Origin: RGIG7213 sp045540335
GTDB lineage: Bacteria; Bacillota; Clostridia; Oscillospirales; CAG-272
Assembly: GCA_045540335.1 (NCBI GenBank)
Contig: JAZQHC010000007.1
Location: 1-25,787 of the forward strand
Length of the DNA: 25,787 nucleotides
Direction: 5' to 3'
In this document: piece by piece, positions 8,284 to 16,717 of the stretch
How positions within the stretch are numbered: the stretch's first letter is position 1
How the letters are laid out: each line of letters begins with the position of its first letter
The notes under the pieces: generated by a model
What the model saw: the letters and a program-made list of their open reading frames with translations, nothing else
Told to the model about the DNA's origin: nothing
Databases searched by the model: none
Made by a program: the position numbers and the translations under genes

Positions 8284-8985
8284 ATGCGACTGCCTGAATT
8301 AGACGTCGATTACAGAAAATTCAGACTTAATAAATTAAAAAGCAAAGAATTCTCGCACTTGCTGATGGTGATATATTGGCCGTTGTTCGGCTTGGCGTTT
8401 TCGGCGGTGGAAAGATCGTTAAAGGTTAAAAGGTATTACGCTGTTTATTCCCCTATTGACGATTATATACCGTTTTGCGAAATATTTTTACTGCCGTATT
8501 TGTGGTGGTTTATATTTATGGCGGGCTTGCTTATATATCAGCTTTTTTACGACGTAGATGCGTTTAAACGCTGTATGAAGTACATAATGTTTACATATAC
8601 GGTTACCTTGGTGATATACGTCCTTTTTCCGAATTGCCAGCAGCTGCGGCCCGACACGTTTGAAAGGGATAACGTGTTAACGCGGTTTATGCAGGCATAT
8701 TACGATTACGATACCAATACCAATGTTTGCCCATCGCTGCACGTTATCGGATCGCTTGCGATAATGTCGGGCGGTCTTTATACGAAAACCTTGCAAAAAC
8801 GTGCGTGGAAGATATATTTCGTAGTAACGGCGGTGCTGATATGCATTTCAACTGTTTTTGTAAAACAGCACTCTGTTATAGATATTTTTGCAGCCCTTCC
8901 GCTGTGTGCGCTGGCGCATTATCTTTTCTTTGCAAAGAAAAAGATAAATGCACCAAAAAACAGAAAATCAGAAATTAAAGTATAG
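8284..8985 (+). CDS. PAP2-superfamily membrane phosphatase
   Basis: A 233-residue polytopic membrane protein of the type-2 phosphatidic acid phosphatase superfamily, which dephosphorylates lipid phosphates or related substrates at the membrane. The catalytic segments visible are CPSLHV (motif 2, with the His) and VKQHSVIDIFAALP (motif 3, with His and Asp). The classical motif 1 (KxxxxxxRP) is represented at best by QLRPDTFERD. Five to six hydrophobic helices are apparent. ATG 8284 is chosen because AGGGGG lies about 6 bases upstream; the longer frame from ATG 8227 has no ribosome site. The 245 bases before it hold the mreB-like terminator and only a weak promoter candidate (TTGACT at 8146-8151). 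The ABC gene follows after 16 bases. Confidence 0.85.
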   Translation: MRLPELDVDYRKFRLNKLKSKEFSHLLMVIYWPLFGLAFSAVERSLKVKRYYAVYSPIDDYIPFCEIFLLPYLWWFIFMAGLLIYQLFYDVDAFKRCMKYIMFTYTVTLVIYVLFPNCQQLRPDTFERDNVLTRFMQAYYDYDTNTNVCPSLHVIGSLAIMSGGLYTKTLQKRAWKIYFVVTAVLICISTVFVKQHSVIDIFAALPLCALAHYLFFAKKKINAPKNRKSEIKV

Positions 8986-9001
8986 ATGTGGAGATTATGC
9001 G

Positions 9002-11995
9002 ATGTTAGAATTAAACAATATTAAGAAGCACTATCCCGTAGGCGATGGTGTGGTTCAGGCGCTTAAGGGGATAAGCGTGCGCTTCCGCAAAAACGAATTT
9101 GTTTCAATACTCGGCCCTTCCGGGTGCGGAAAAACGACGATGCTTAACATTATAGGCGGGCTGGATAGCTATACAGACGGCGACCTTATTATAAACGGCG
9201 TATCTACTAAAGAATTTAAAGATAGGGATTGGGATGCGTACCGCAATCACTCTATCGGTTTTGTATTTCAATCGTATAACCTTATCCCGCATCAGACGGT
9301 TTTACAAAACGTAGAATTGGCACTTTCGCTTTCGGGCGTGCCGAAGCAGGAAAGACGCCAAAGGGCAAAGGACGCTTTAAAACGTGTAGGTCTTGAAACC
9401 CAGTATGATAAAAAGCCCGGCGAAATGTCGGGTGGGCAGATGCAAAGGGTGGCAATAGCAAGGGCTATTGTAAATAACCCCGATATCATCCTTGCTGACG
9501 AACCGACAGGCGCGCTTGATACGGAAACAAGTATTCAGGTAATGGAGATATTGAAGGAAATATCGAAAGACCGACTTGTTGTAATGGTAACGCACAACCC
9601 CGAGCTTGCCGAAAAATATTCAACCCGTATAATACGTATGCTTGACGGCGAGCTTACAAGCGATACAATGCCCGTTGAAGAAGCACCCGTATATGAAACC
9701 CCCGCAAAGGATAAAAAATCGAAAAAAGAAAAAAAGCCGTCGCTTTCTTTCGGTACTTCATTTGCTTTGTCGCTTAAAAACCTTTTCACCAAAAAAGGAA
9801 GAACGGCACTTACATCCTTTGCAGGAAGCATAGGCATCATCGGTATTGCCTTGATACTTGCAGTCTCGCAGGGAACTACGGCGTATATTAACGACGTTCA
9901 AGAGGATACACTTTCCTCGTATCCCATTGTGCTTCAGTCGCAGCATATGGATCTTGGTACGGTTATGGAAACGTTTCTTGGTACTGCCCAGTCGGCAGAA
10001 AAGCATGAAAACGACGCAATATACCAAAAATCCATGATGTACGATATGATGAATGCGCTTAATAATATGGAAGCATCGGAAAACGATCTTGCGGCGTTTA
10101 AAGCTTATATTGAAGCAGAGCAGAAAAAAGATAAAGACGAATCAAAGTTTAACAACGTTTTAAGCGGCGTTCAGTATTCATATGCGCTTAATATGCTGAT
10201 ATACACCAAAAGCGCCGACGGCAATATCATTCTTTCAGATACAAACGCATTGATGAACGAAATGATGATGGAATTTTTCGGTGCGGATATGTCGCAAATG
10301 ATGAATATGTCAAGTTCTTCCGAGGGGCTTATGTCCATGGGGGGAATGTCTTCAACGGTAACCCTTTGGCAAGAAATGCTTCCCGGGGATAACGGCGCAC
10401 CGGTAAATGACATAATCAAAAGCCAGTACGACTGCATCTACGGTGATTGGCCTGATGCGTATAACGAGGTAGTTTTGGTTGTGGATTCCAACAACGAGCT
10501 TGACGATTTTACCCTTTACGCACTTGGCTTAAAGCCAAAGGCAGATTTAGATGCCATAGCTGATGCCGCAATAAACGGAACACAGATAAATATTAAAGAC
10601 CAAAAATGGTCCTACGAGGAAATCTGCGCAAGGGAATACCGTACCGTATTTAACGCAGATTGCTATACCTACGACAGTCAGACGGGCACTTACACCGATT
10701 TAAGAAAAACAGATGCAGGCTTGCGCTACCTTTATAATAACGGCACGGCACTTAAGGTAACGGGAATAATACGCCCTTCCGAAGATGCAGTTGCTTCAAT
10801 GCTGACAGGCTCGATAGGATACACGCACCTTCTTACGGAATACGTTATAGAAAACGCGAAAAATTCCGAAGCGATCAAAGCGCAGAAAGAAACGCCCGAA
10901 ACGGATATTTTCACCAATTTACCGTTTAAATCTGCCGCAGGCGAAATGACAAACCAAGAAAAAACGGCAGAATTTAAAGAATATATCGCATCGTTAGACG
11001 AAGCCGGTAAAGCAAAAGCGTATATAGAAATTAAGTCCATTCCTACTGATGAAGTTATAAACGCCGCACTTGAACAAGTATTCTCCACAATGACGCAAGA
11101 GGATATTAAAAACGCAATAGTAACGGCACTTACGCTTCAAATGGGCATGGGTGAAGACGACATTAAAAATTATATACAGGCAATGTCTGAAGAGGATATA
11201 AAAGAAATATTTACCGAAATGATGACAGAGCAGATAAAACAGCAAACCGCATCAAAGGTGCAGGCAGAATTATCGCAAATACCTGCCGCACAGCTTGCTG
11301 CGCTGCTTGAGATGGAAATGGCATCATATACGGAAGAGCAATGCGCCCTTTACCACGATGAGATATTGCAATTTTCAGATTCCACGTATGAAGAAAATCT
11401 TGAATCGCTTGGCTGTCTTGACCTTTCAAAGCCTGCGGCTATAAGCCTTTTTGCTTCAAGCTTTGCGGATAAAGACGTTATAGAAGAGGTTATAGCCGAT
11501 TACAACGAAAACGTTGACGACCTTTCTAAAATACGCTATACGGATTACGTTGGGCTTATAATGTCCTCTGTTACTACCATAATAGATGCAATAACGTACG
11601 TGCTTATTGCGTTTGTTGCAGTATCGCTTATCGTATCTTCTATAATGATAGGTGTTATAACGCTTATCTCCGTTCAGGAAAGAACAAAGGAAATAGGCAT
11701 ACTTCGCGCAATAGGCGCATCAAAGAAAAACGTTTCAAGTATGTTCAATGCAGAAACCGTAATAATAGGATTTACTTCAGGCCTTTTAGGCGTTGTGGTA
11801 ACGTATCTTTTGTGCATACCGATAAATATAATCCTGCACGAGGTTACGGGAATACCGAATCTTTCGGCACAGCTTCCCATAGCTGCCGCTGTAATACTTG
11901 TTGTTATAAGCGTTATGCTTACGCTTATTTCCGGTATTATACCTTCAAGAAGTGCCGCAAAGAAAGACCCTGTTGTTGCGCTGCGTTCCGAATAA
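9002..11995 (+). CDS. Fused ABC transporter, MacB/FtsX type
   Basis: A 997-residue single-chain ABC protein with ATPase and permease fused. Residues 1-225 form the ATPase: Walker A GPSGCGKT (38-45), signature MSGGQMQR, Walker B IILADEPTGALD and H-loop VTHN. A Lys-rich linker leads to a first membrane helix (about 267-290), a roughly 560-residue extracytoplasmic region rich in Met, Glu and Ala, then three C-terminal helices (about 858-888, 919-945 and 958-980) with the FtsX-family signature VQERTKEIGILRAIGASKK. This architecture suits mechanotransmission or export rather than nutrient import; substrate is unknown. ATG 9002 has GGAG 9 bases upstream; the longer frame from 8948 overlaps the PAP2 gene and is not homologous. 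It probably forms an operon with the PAP2 gene. Confidence 0.93.
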   Translation: MLELNNIKKHYPVGDGVVQALKGISVRFRKNEFVSILGPSGCGKTTMLNIIGGLDSYTDGDLIINGVSTKEFKDRDWDAYRNHSIGFVFQSYNLIPHQTVLQNVELALSLSGVPKQERRQRAKDALKRVGLETQYDKKPGEMSGGQMQRVAIARAIVNNPDIILADEPTGALDTETSIQVMEILKEISKDRLVVMVTHNPELAEKYSTRIIRMLDGELTSDTMPVEEAPVYETPAKDKKSKKEKKPSLSFGTSFALSLKNLFTKKGRTALTSFAGSIGIIGIALILAVSQGTTAYINDVQEDTLSSYPIVLQSQHMDLGTVMETFLGTAQSAEKHENDAIYQKSMMYDMMNALNNMEASENDLAAFKAYIEAEQKKDKDESKFNNVLSGVQYSYALNMLIYTKSADGNIILSDTNALMNEMMMEFFGADMSQMMNMSSSSEGLMSMGGMSSTVTLWQEMLPGDNGAPVNDIIKSQYDCIYGDWPDAYNEVVLVVDSNNELDDFTLYALGLKPKADLDAIADAAINGTQINIKDQKWSYEEICAREYRTVFNADCYTYDSQTGTYTDLRKTDAGLRYLYNNGTALKVTGIIRPSEDAVASMLTGSIGYTHLLTEYVIENAKNSEAIKAQKETPETDIFTNLPFKSAAGEMTNQEKTAEFKEYIASLDEAGKAKAYIEIKSIPTDEVINAALEQVFSTMTQEDIKNAIVTALTLQMGMGEDDIKNYIQAMSEEDIKEIFTEMMTEQIKQQTASKVQAELSQIPAAQLAALLEMEMASYTEEQCALYHDEILQFSDSTYEENLESLGCLDLSKPAAISLFASSFADKDVIEEVIADYNENVDDLSKIRYTDYVGLIMSSVTTIIDAITYVLIAFVAVSLIVSSIMIGVITLISVQERTKEIGILRAIGASKKNVSSMFNAETVIIGFTSGLLGVVVTYLLCIPINIILHEVTGIPNLSAQLPIAAAVILVVISVMLTLISGIIPSRSAAKKDPVVALRSE

Positions 11996-12005
11996 ACGGT
12001 AATAT

Positions 12006-12037
12006 AAAACGCCTATGAGTTTGTCATAGGCGTTTTT
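12006..12037. terminator. Bidirectional terminator between convergent units
   Basis: AAAACGCCTATGA (12006-12018) pairs perfectly with TCATAGGCGTTTT (12024-12036) around a 5-base loop, with T-runs on both strands. It follows the ABC gene by 10 bases and also ends the minus-strand lipoprotein unit. Confidence 0.9.
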
Positions 12038-12067
12038 GATAGGTGTTTTTGCTTTATATATTATTTT

Positions 12068-12499
12068 TTAAAACGAAGCTTCGTAATAGTAAAAGCTTTT
12101 GCATATTTTTTCGGTGTAATAACGGTTGCCGCCGTCGCTGTCCGTGCTGACGTAGCCGTTTTCATACGGGATAAGCTTGTTTGAAGGCGACCACGAGCAA
12201 TATGTACACGGTGTATCTGAAAATGAATAGTAAAAGCCCAAATCTTTACCTGATATTGAAATACCGCTTGTTGTACAAAGAAACTGTACCACATCGTCTG
12301 ATCTTTGTACGGATTTTATCTGTGAAAATGGAATATCTCCGTTTGTTTCTTGGGCGAAGCTTTCCAGCTTTTCGGCGTTTTCGATTACAAAATCGAATAT
12401 TTCTTTTTTATCCATACCGTATTTTTTAAAGCTGCACGCACAAAGAATAGTGCAAGCGATTAAAACGATACTTAAATAAACACGTTTCTTTTTTATCAT
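12068..12499 (-). CDS. Small lipoprotein of unknown function
   Basis: A 143-residue protein with a clear lipoprotein signal peptide: basic start MIKKKR, hydrophobic core, and lipobox L-C-A-C22, so it should be anchored to the outer face of the membrane after residue 21. The mature part contains five further Cys-free and Cys-containing stretches with Tyr- and Ser-rich segments (YYSFSDTPCTYCSWSP, then DSDGGNRYYTEK) that resemble no family I can name. No good ribosome site is seen. It begins 15 bases after the DUF3089 lipoprotein gene ends, so the two are likely co-transcribed, with translation perhaps coupled. Confidence 0.75.
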   Translation of the reverse strand: MIKKKRVYLSIVLIACTILCACSFKKYGMDKKEIFDFVIENAEKLESFAQETNGDIPFSQIKSVQRSDDVVQFLCTTSGISISGKDLGFYYSFSDTPCTYCSWSPSNKLIPYENGYVSTDSDGGNRYYTEKICKSFYYYEASF

Positions 12500-12514
12500 T
12501 TGGTATTTTTATAT

Positions 12515-13504
12515 TCATTCTTTTATAAAAGCGGTAACCCTGTCGTTAACGTTTTGCTGCAGATTGCGGTAGAAAAACTGCCAATCGTACAAGTGGTAAA
12601 CCCCGCTTGGGAAAATGTCTGATGCAGGGTACTGTGCTTTATCTACATCTGTTACTTTTAACGCGCCGCGTTCTGTATCAATATACGCGCCTGTAAATTC
12701 GGATACTTCAGATTCGATATCGCCGGCTGCATTTGTAAAGCAAGCACCGAGATTAAGCGATTTGTCTGCCCGGGTTCCGTCTGTTTTCCAGTTAAGCGGA
12801 TTTATACTTACTGTTTTCGTGCCGCTTGGAATCATAAGCGAATCGTTTATTCCTTCTTCCTCGGTGTTAAAGGAAACTATAACGCCGGTATCGAATTGCC
12901 CTGTTGCGCATTTTAAATGCGGGTATTGTGCAAGCTCTTCTTCTGTTACGCCCCAGCCGATGGCGTAGCAGGCAACAAGCAAAGCGTTTGTCGTTTCGTT
13001 TTTAAAGCAATCCTTCAAAAGGCGTATGCACATATCGGCCCCCTGTGAAAAGCCTGCAAGCACTATCGGTCTGCCGTTGTTGTAGTTTGACATATAGTAT
13101 TCAAACGCGGTTTTTACATCTTCATATGCGGTTTTAAGATATTTCTCTCTTTCAGAGGGGGAAAGGCTGTAAACGGAAATCGAAGCCTGCTGATAAAACG
13201 GTGCAAAAAAACGACAGGTTTCGTTGTAAATGCCCATTTCCATGTTGGTTACGCCTACGAAGCTTTCCCTTGCTTTTATGTCTGTCATCGGCATGTTAAA
13301 AGAACCCTCGCTTGATGCATAGGCAGTAGGTGCGATAAAGAAAACGTCTGCAAGCTTTTGGTCGTCTTCAACATTCAGATACGTCCAATTTTCAAGCTTG
13401 GAATAGTCTGTCGGTTTCGTTTCTTCCCTTGAACAGCCTGATAATAACGATGAAAGTATGATAATCACTGTTAAAGTAAACGGTAAAATTCTTTTGTTTA
13501 TCAT
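12515..13504 (-). CDS. DUF3089-family alpha/beta-hydrolase lipoprotein
   Basis: A 329-residue lipoprotein with signal peptide and lipobox L-S-G-C24. The mature domain resembles the DUF3089 branch of alpha/beta hydrolases: ADVFFIAPTAY near 52-62, FFAPFYQQA near 99-107, a helix with AYEDVKTAFEYYM, and the nucleophile elbow GFSQG with Ser153. The usual family elbow is GHSQG, so His is replaced by Phe. It would act on an unknown ester or similar substrate outside the membrane. ATG at 13504 (complement) is chosen because GGGAGG stands 7 bases before it; the longer frame to 13564 would run through the promoter. The next gene downstream is the small lipoprotein. Confidence 0.85.
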   Translation of the reverse strand: MINKRILPFTLTVIIILSSLLSGCSREETKPTDYSKLENWTYLNVEDDQKLADVFFIAPTAYASSEGSFNMPMTDIKARESFVGVTNMEMGIYNETCRFFAPFYQQASISVYSLSPSEREKYLKTAYEDVKTAFEYYMSNYNNGRPIVLAGFSQGADMCIRLLKDCFKNETTNALLVACYAIGWGVTEEELAQYPHLKCATGQFDTGVIVSFNTEEEGINDSLMIPSGTKTVSINPLNWKTDGTRADKSLNLGACFTNAAGDIESEVSEFTGAYIDTERGALKVTDVDKAQYPASDIFPSGVYHLYDWQFFYRNLQQNVNDRVTAFIKE

Positions 13505-13535
13505 ATTGATCCTCCCTTTATATAACGGTGGTTTT

Positions 13536-13564
13536 ATTTTATCATACGTATGTGTATAAATCAA
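13536..13564 (-). promoter_or_regulatory. Putative promoter of the lipoprotein pair
   Basis: Reading the minus strand, TTGATT (13564-13559), a 17-base spacer and TAAAAT (13541-13536) lie about 30 bases before the DUF3089 start and just after the kinase terminator. Confidence 0.6.
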
Positions 13565-13570
13565 GCAGAA

Positions 13571-13619
13571 AAGAAAAAAAGCACGGTGAACGTTTGGTGT
13601 AAACGTTTAACCGTGCTTT
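13571..13619 (-). terminator. Intrinsic terminator after the FGGY kinase gene
   Basis: A long hairpin pairs AAAGCACGGT and inner AACGTTT (13578-13595) with AAACGTT and ACCGTGCTTT (13601-13619). On the minus strand it is followed by CTTTTTTTCTTTTC. It sits 16 bases beyond the kinase stop codon. Confidence 0.9.
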
Positions 13620-13635
13620 ATACTGTTTTTTTAAG

Positions 13636-15174
13636 TTATATTTCTTCTACCGCGGTACGTTCTACCTTCAGTAAACGCTTGTATCCTTCGATATATTTGT
13701 TAAACCCTTCAACGTCCTGCGCATCGGGCGCAACCGTTACACCCTTGACATTTTTAAATACGCGGTTGGCAAGATAATCCTCAAGCGATTCGCCGTTTGA
13801 TTTGTTTGCACAATATGCGGCAAGAAGTGCCATGCCGTAAGGGCCGCCCTCGCCTGCGGTAGTCATGCAAGAAATAGGTGCGTTGCATGCGGCAGCCATA
13901 TATTTTTGCCCAACAAGCGGCGTTTTAAATAATCCGCCGTGCCCTGTAAGAGAGTCTATTGCCACGTTTTCCCCTTCAAGAATGTTCATACCCAATTTGA
14001 GCGTTGCCATCGTTGAATAAAGCGTTGCGCGGAAAAAGTTTGCAAGTGTAAATTTACTGTCTGCTTTGCGGACAACCATTGGGCGCCCACAGTCGAAGTG
14101 CGTTACCCCCTCACCTGCAAGGTAATTGCATACGAGAACGCCGCCGCAATCCGGGTCGCCCTTTAAAGATTCCTCGTACAGCTTCGTGAATGCTTCCCCT
14201 TGCGTTGGATTTGCGCCAAGCAGCTCTGCTGCCCGGGTGAATAAAGATACCCAAGCGTTTGAATCTGCCGTGCAGTTGTTACCGTGAACCATTGCAACGT
14301 CTTTACCGCCCGGGGTAGATACAACGTCTATTTCTTCATATACGTTTTTAAGCGGTTTTTCCAGTACTACCATAGAGAATATGGACGTACCGGCCGATAT
14401 GTTTCCTGTTTTTGGTGCAACGGCGTTCGTTGCGACCATGCCCGTGCCAGCATCACCCTCGGGCGGTGCAAAGGGAATACCTGCGGGTAATATACCGTCA
14501 AGCAGCATTGCCCCTTTTTTTGTAAGATACCCTGCATTTTCCCCCGCAAGAAGAATGTCGGGCAAAACGTCTGAAATATCCCACGAAATACCCTTTGCTT
14601 TTATCAGCTGATTAAAGCTTTTTATCATATCCGCGTCGTAACGGTTGGTTTTACTGTCTATCGGAAACATGCCCGATGCTTCGCCTATACCAACGGCGTT
14701 TACGCCTGTAAGCATATAATGTATATAGCCCGCCAATGATGTAACGTGTGCTATTTTGGAAATATGCTCTTCGTTATTCAATATTGCTTGATATATATGC
14801 GCAATAGTCCATCTTTGCGGGATATTAAAATTGAATCTTTCGCCAAGCTCTCTTGCCGCTTGCCCCGTTATTGTGTTTTGCCATGTTCTGAAAGGCACAA
14901 GCAGATTCCAATCCTTATCAAAAACAAGATATCCGTGCATCATACCCGAAAGACCCATGTACGATATATCGTTTTTGTTTTTTAATTTTGATAATGCGTC
15001 TTTAAACCCCGCCCAAGCCTTATTTATATCGTATGTCCAAATGCCGTTTTCAAAAGAACTAGCCCAAGTATGATCGCCGCTATCGACGGGCGTGTGACCG
15101 CCGTCGATAATTACCGCCTTGATCCTTGTAGAACCAAATTCTACGCCGAGAAATTTTTTATTCGTATTTTCCAT
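13636..15174 (-). CDS. FGGY-family carbohydrate kinase
   Basis: A 512-residue cytoplasmic sugar kinase with the two-domain actin-like fold of FGGY kinases. The N-terminal phosphate motif reads FLGVEFGSTRIKAVIIDGG (8-26), the substrate-domain segment GLSGMMHGYLVFD lies near 74-86, and the C-terminal ATP segments include GNISAGTSIFSMV and GEGGPYGMALLAA. It resembles xylulokinase/ribulokinase-like members of Clostridia, but the sugar cannot be fixed from motifs. No isomerase, epimerase or transporter for a pentose is adjacent on this strand, so context does not help. A modest ribosome site (GGAT about 8 bases before the start) precedes ATG 15174, and the gene follows the three-domain protein by 15 bases, indicating one operon. 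Confidence 0.9.
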   Translation of the reverse strand: MENTNKKFLGVEFGSTRIKAVIIDGGHTPVDSGDHTWASSFENGIWTYDINKAWAGFKDALSKLKNKNDISYMGLSGMMHGYLVFDKDWNLLVPFRTWQNTITGQAARELGERFNFNIPQRWTIAHIYQAILNNEEHISKIAHVTSLAGYIHYMLTGVNAVGIGEASGMFPIDSKTNRYDADMIKSFNQLIKAKGISWDISDVLPDILLAGENAGYLTKKGAMLLDGILPAGIPFAPPEGDAGTGMVATNAVAPKTGNISAGTSIFSMVVLEKPLKNVYEEIDVVSTPGGKDVAMVHGNNCTADSNAWVSLFTRAAELLGANPTQGEAFTKLYEESLKGDPDCGGVLVCNYLAGEGVTHFDCGRPMVVRKADSKFTLANFFRATLYSTMATLKLGMNILEGENVAIDSLTGHGGLFKTPLVGQKYMAAACNAPISCMTTAGEGGPYGMALLAAYCANKSNGESLEDYLANRVFKNVKGVTVAPDAQDVEGFNKYIEGYKRLLKVERTAVEEI

Positions 15175-15189
15175 ACCGATCCAATATAA

Positions 15190-16446
15190 TCACCCAAGCT
15201 TTTGGATGAACCTTTCTGCCTCTCCAAGTATTCGCTTATATTGGGAATTCCAGAAGAAGCGGCACGCCTCTTCGTATTTAAGCCATCTGCATTCAGACAT
15301 TACGCTTTCAAAAACAACGTTTGAATCTCTTGCCTGTGCCAAAAACAATACGACCGTTTTTTTACACGGTGCGGCAAGCCTGTACGTTACCGACTGCCTG
15401 AAATTTTTATGCGGTTTAAGCCGTTGGCCTATTTCTTCAAACACCTCTCGTTTTGCGGTTTGAATTTCCGTTTCGCACATTTCCATATGTCCTTTCGGAA
15501 AACTCCACGTGCGTGAACGCTTTTGGAATAACAACAGATATTCTATCCCTTGCGGCGTTTTTCTGTAAACGATCATTCCCGCGGATTTCTGATACAGGGC
15601 GTCTATCGTTACGCCGTAATATTTTTCACGGAAGTGAACGGCCTCTTCTATTCTTGCCTGATTAACGAAAACACCAACCGGCGCAACAACAAGCCTGTCG
15701 CCGCAGTCGCCGCCTCGGTGGATTATGCCTATAACAGTACCCGTGAAGGTTGAAACCGTTGTTTTAACACCAAGAATATACGCACGCATGGGCTGCCCGT
15801 CAACTGCCGTTTCGTTTCTTACCGTGCCGTAATTTATCGGATAAACTATCGTTTTTCTGGTGGGATGGTGGCTGCCTATCGGGCGCGTTACATCAACGGT
15901 TACCGTTTTGCCAAGATATTTGCGCGTGCTGTTTTTGCGCGTTATATCGCGCACGTATTCTGATTTTGCAATGCAATACCCTTCGGCATCGTTTTTAAAT
16001 TTAAGTGCGTGCTTTTCTTTTATGGCTTCGTATTCTTTTATATGCGCCGTATCTGTGGTAAGATATTTTTTAAAGTTAAGAAAGCCAAGCCAACGCTCGT
16101 CCATGTATTCTACGAAAAATACGTTATGCGTTATAACGGCGTTTTCAAAATCGCCCATTTCAAAAAGAATTTTACGCGAATTTTCTGTTTCGCGCACACG
16201 GCGCAAGCCTGCCTTTTCCAACTCGTGCTTAAATTTGTTTACGTCTTCAAGAAAACGTACGCCGACTGCTATATCTATTATCGGGCGTGCCTTTAATCCC
16301 GGCACAGCCGTTGAACCGATATGCTGTATATCCACGGCAAACGTGCCAAGAATGCTTTTTAAAAGAGATATCGTTTCGGCAGCGGTATGCTGCCACGCTT
16401 CGTCTGTGCTGCACAAAGATACCGTACCGTATTTTAGACCTAACAT
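15190..16446 (-). CDS. GrpB-like / pyrophosphatase-like / NUDIX three-domain fusion
   Basis: A 418-residue cytoplasmic protein with three domains. Residues 1-165 match the GrpB/UPF0157 nucleotidyltransferase-like family (IQHIGSTAVPGLKARPIIDI at 40-59). Residues 178-275 resemble the short inorganic-pyrophosphatase family of Clostridia (GKTVTVDVTRPIGSHHP, YPINYG, FTGTVIGIIHR, LVVAP). Residues 287-418 form a NUDIX hydrolase with box G319-x5-E325-x7-R333-E334-V-x-E337-E338-x-G340, all catalytic positions intact. In the middle domain the usual DGD/E-P-x-D aspartate cluster reads D216-G-Q-P-M-R-A, so later aspartates are lost. ATG 16446 is preferred to GTG 16455 because GGGGTG lies 8 bases before it. 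A housekeeping role in nucleotide clean-up with built-in PPi handling is inferred only. Confidence 0.87.
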   Translation of the reverse strand: MLGLKYGTVSLCSTDEAWQHTAAETISLLKSILGTFAVDIQHIGSTAVPGLKARPIIDIAVGVRFLEDVNKFKHELEKAGLRRVRETENSRKILFEMGDFENAVITHNVFFVEYMDERWLGFLNFKKYLTTDTAHIKEYEAIKEKHALKFKNDAEGYCIAKSEYVRDITRKNSTRKYLGKTVTVDVTRPIGSHHPTRKTIVYPINYGTVRNETAVDGQPMRAYILGVKTTVSTFTGTVIGIIHRGGDCGDRLVVAPVGVFVNQARIEEAVHFREKYYGVTIDALYQKSAGMIVYRKTPQGIEYLLLFQKRSRTWSFPKGHMEMCETEIQTAKREVFEEIGQRLKPHKNFRQSVTYRLAAPCKKTVVLFLAQARDSNVVFESVMSECRWLKYEEACRFFWNSQYKRILGEAERFIQKLG

Positions 16447-16479
16447 TTGCCGCACCCCATTTCATCTTAATAATATGAA

Positions 16480-16508
16480 ATTATAACATAAAAACGGCTC
16501 TTTGTCAA
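16480..16508 (-). promoter_or_regulatory. Consensus sigma-A promoter of the fusion-kinase operon
   Basis: On the minus strand, perfect TTGACA (16508-16503), a 17-base spacer and perfect TATAAT (16485-16480) stand 34 bases before the three-domain gene start. Confidence 0.93.
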
Positions 16509-16590
16509 TCAGTATCATACCATATTGTCGGCTTTTGAAAACGGATTTTATTCTTTTTTCGTAAATATATGTTTGTTAATCAATTTGTAC

Positions 16591-16619
16591 TTGACAATGT
16601 CGTTTATGGAAAGTATAAT
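16591..16619 (+). promoter_or_regulatory. Consensus sigma-A promoter of the paralog pair
   Basis: Perfect TTGACA (16591-16596), 17-base spacer and perfect TATAAT (16614-16619) stand 98 bases before ATG 16718. The long leader contains the inverted repeat AAATAC-G-GTATTT (16674-16686). Confidence 0.93.
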
Positions 16620-16717
16620 TTTATTGTTAACTTTTAAATATGCGATTTTTCTTCCTTGCATGATATTGTCGGTAAATACGGTATTTCGTGCAAAATATTA
16701 CCCAAAAAGGAGATAAA

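Noticed and set aside
15860..16486. 208-codon plus-strand frame opposite the three-domain gene
   Set aside because: Runs antisense through the GrpB domain and the minus promoter; no coherent protein features.
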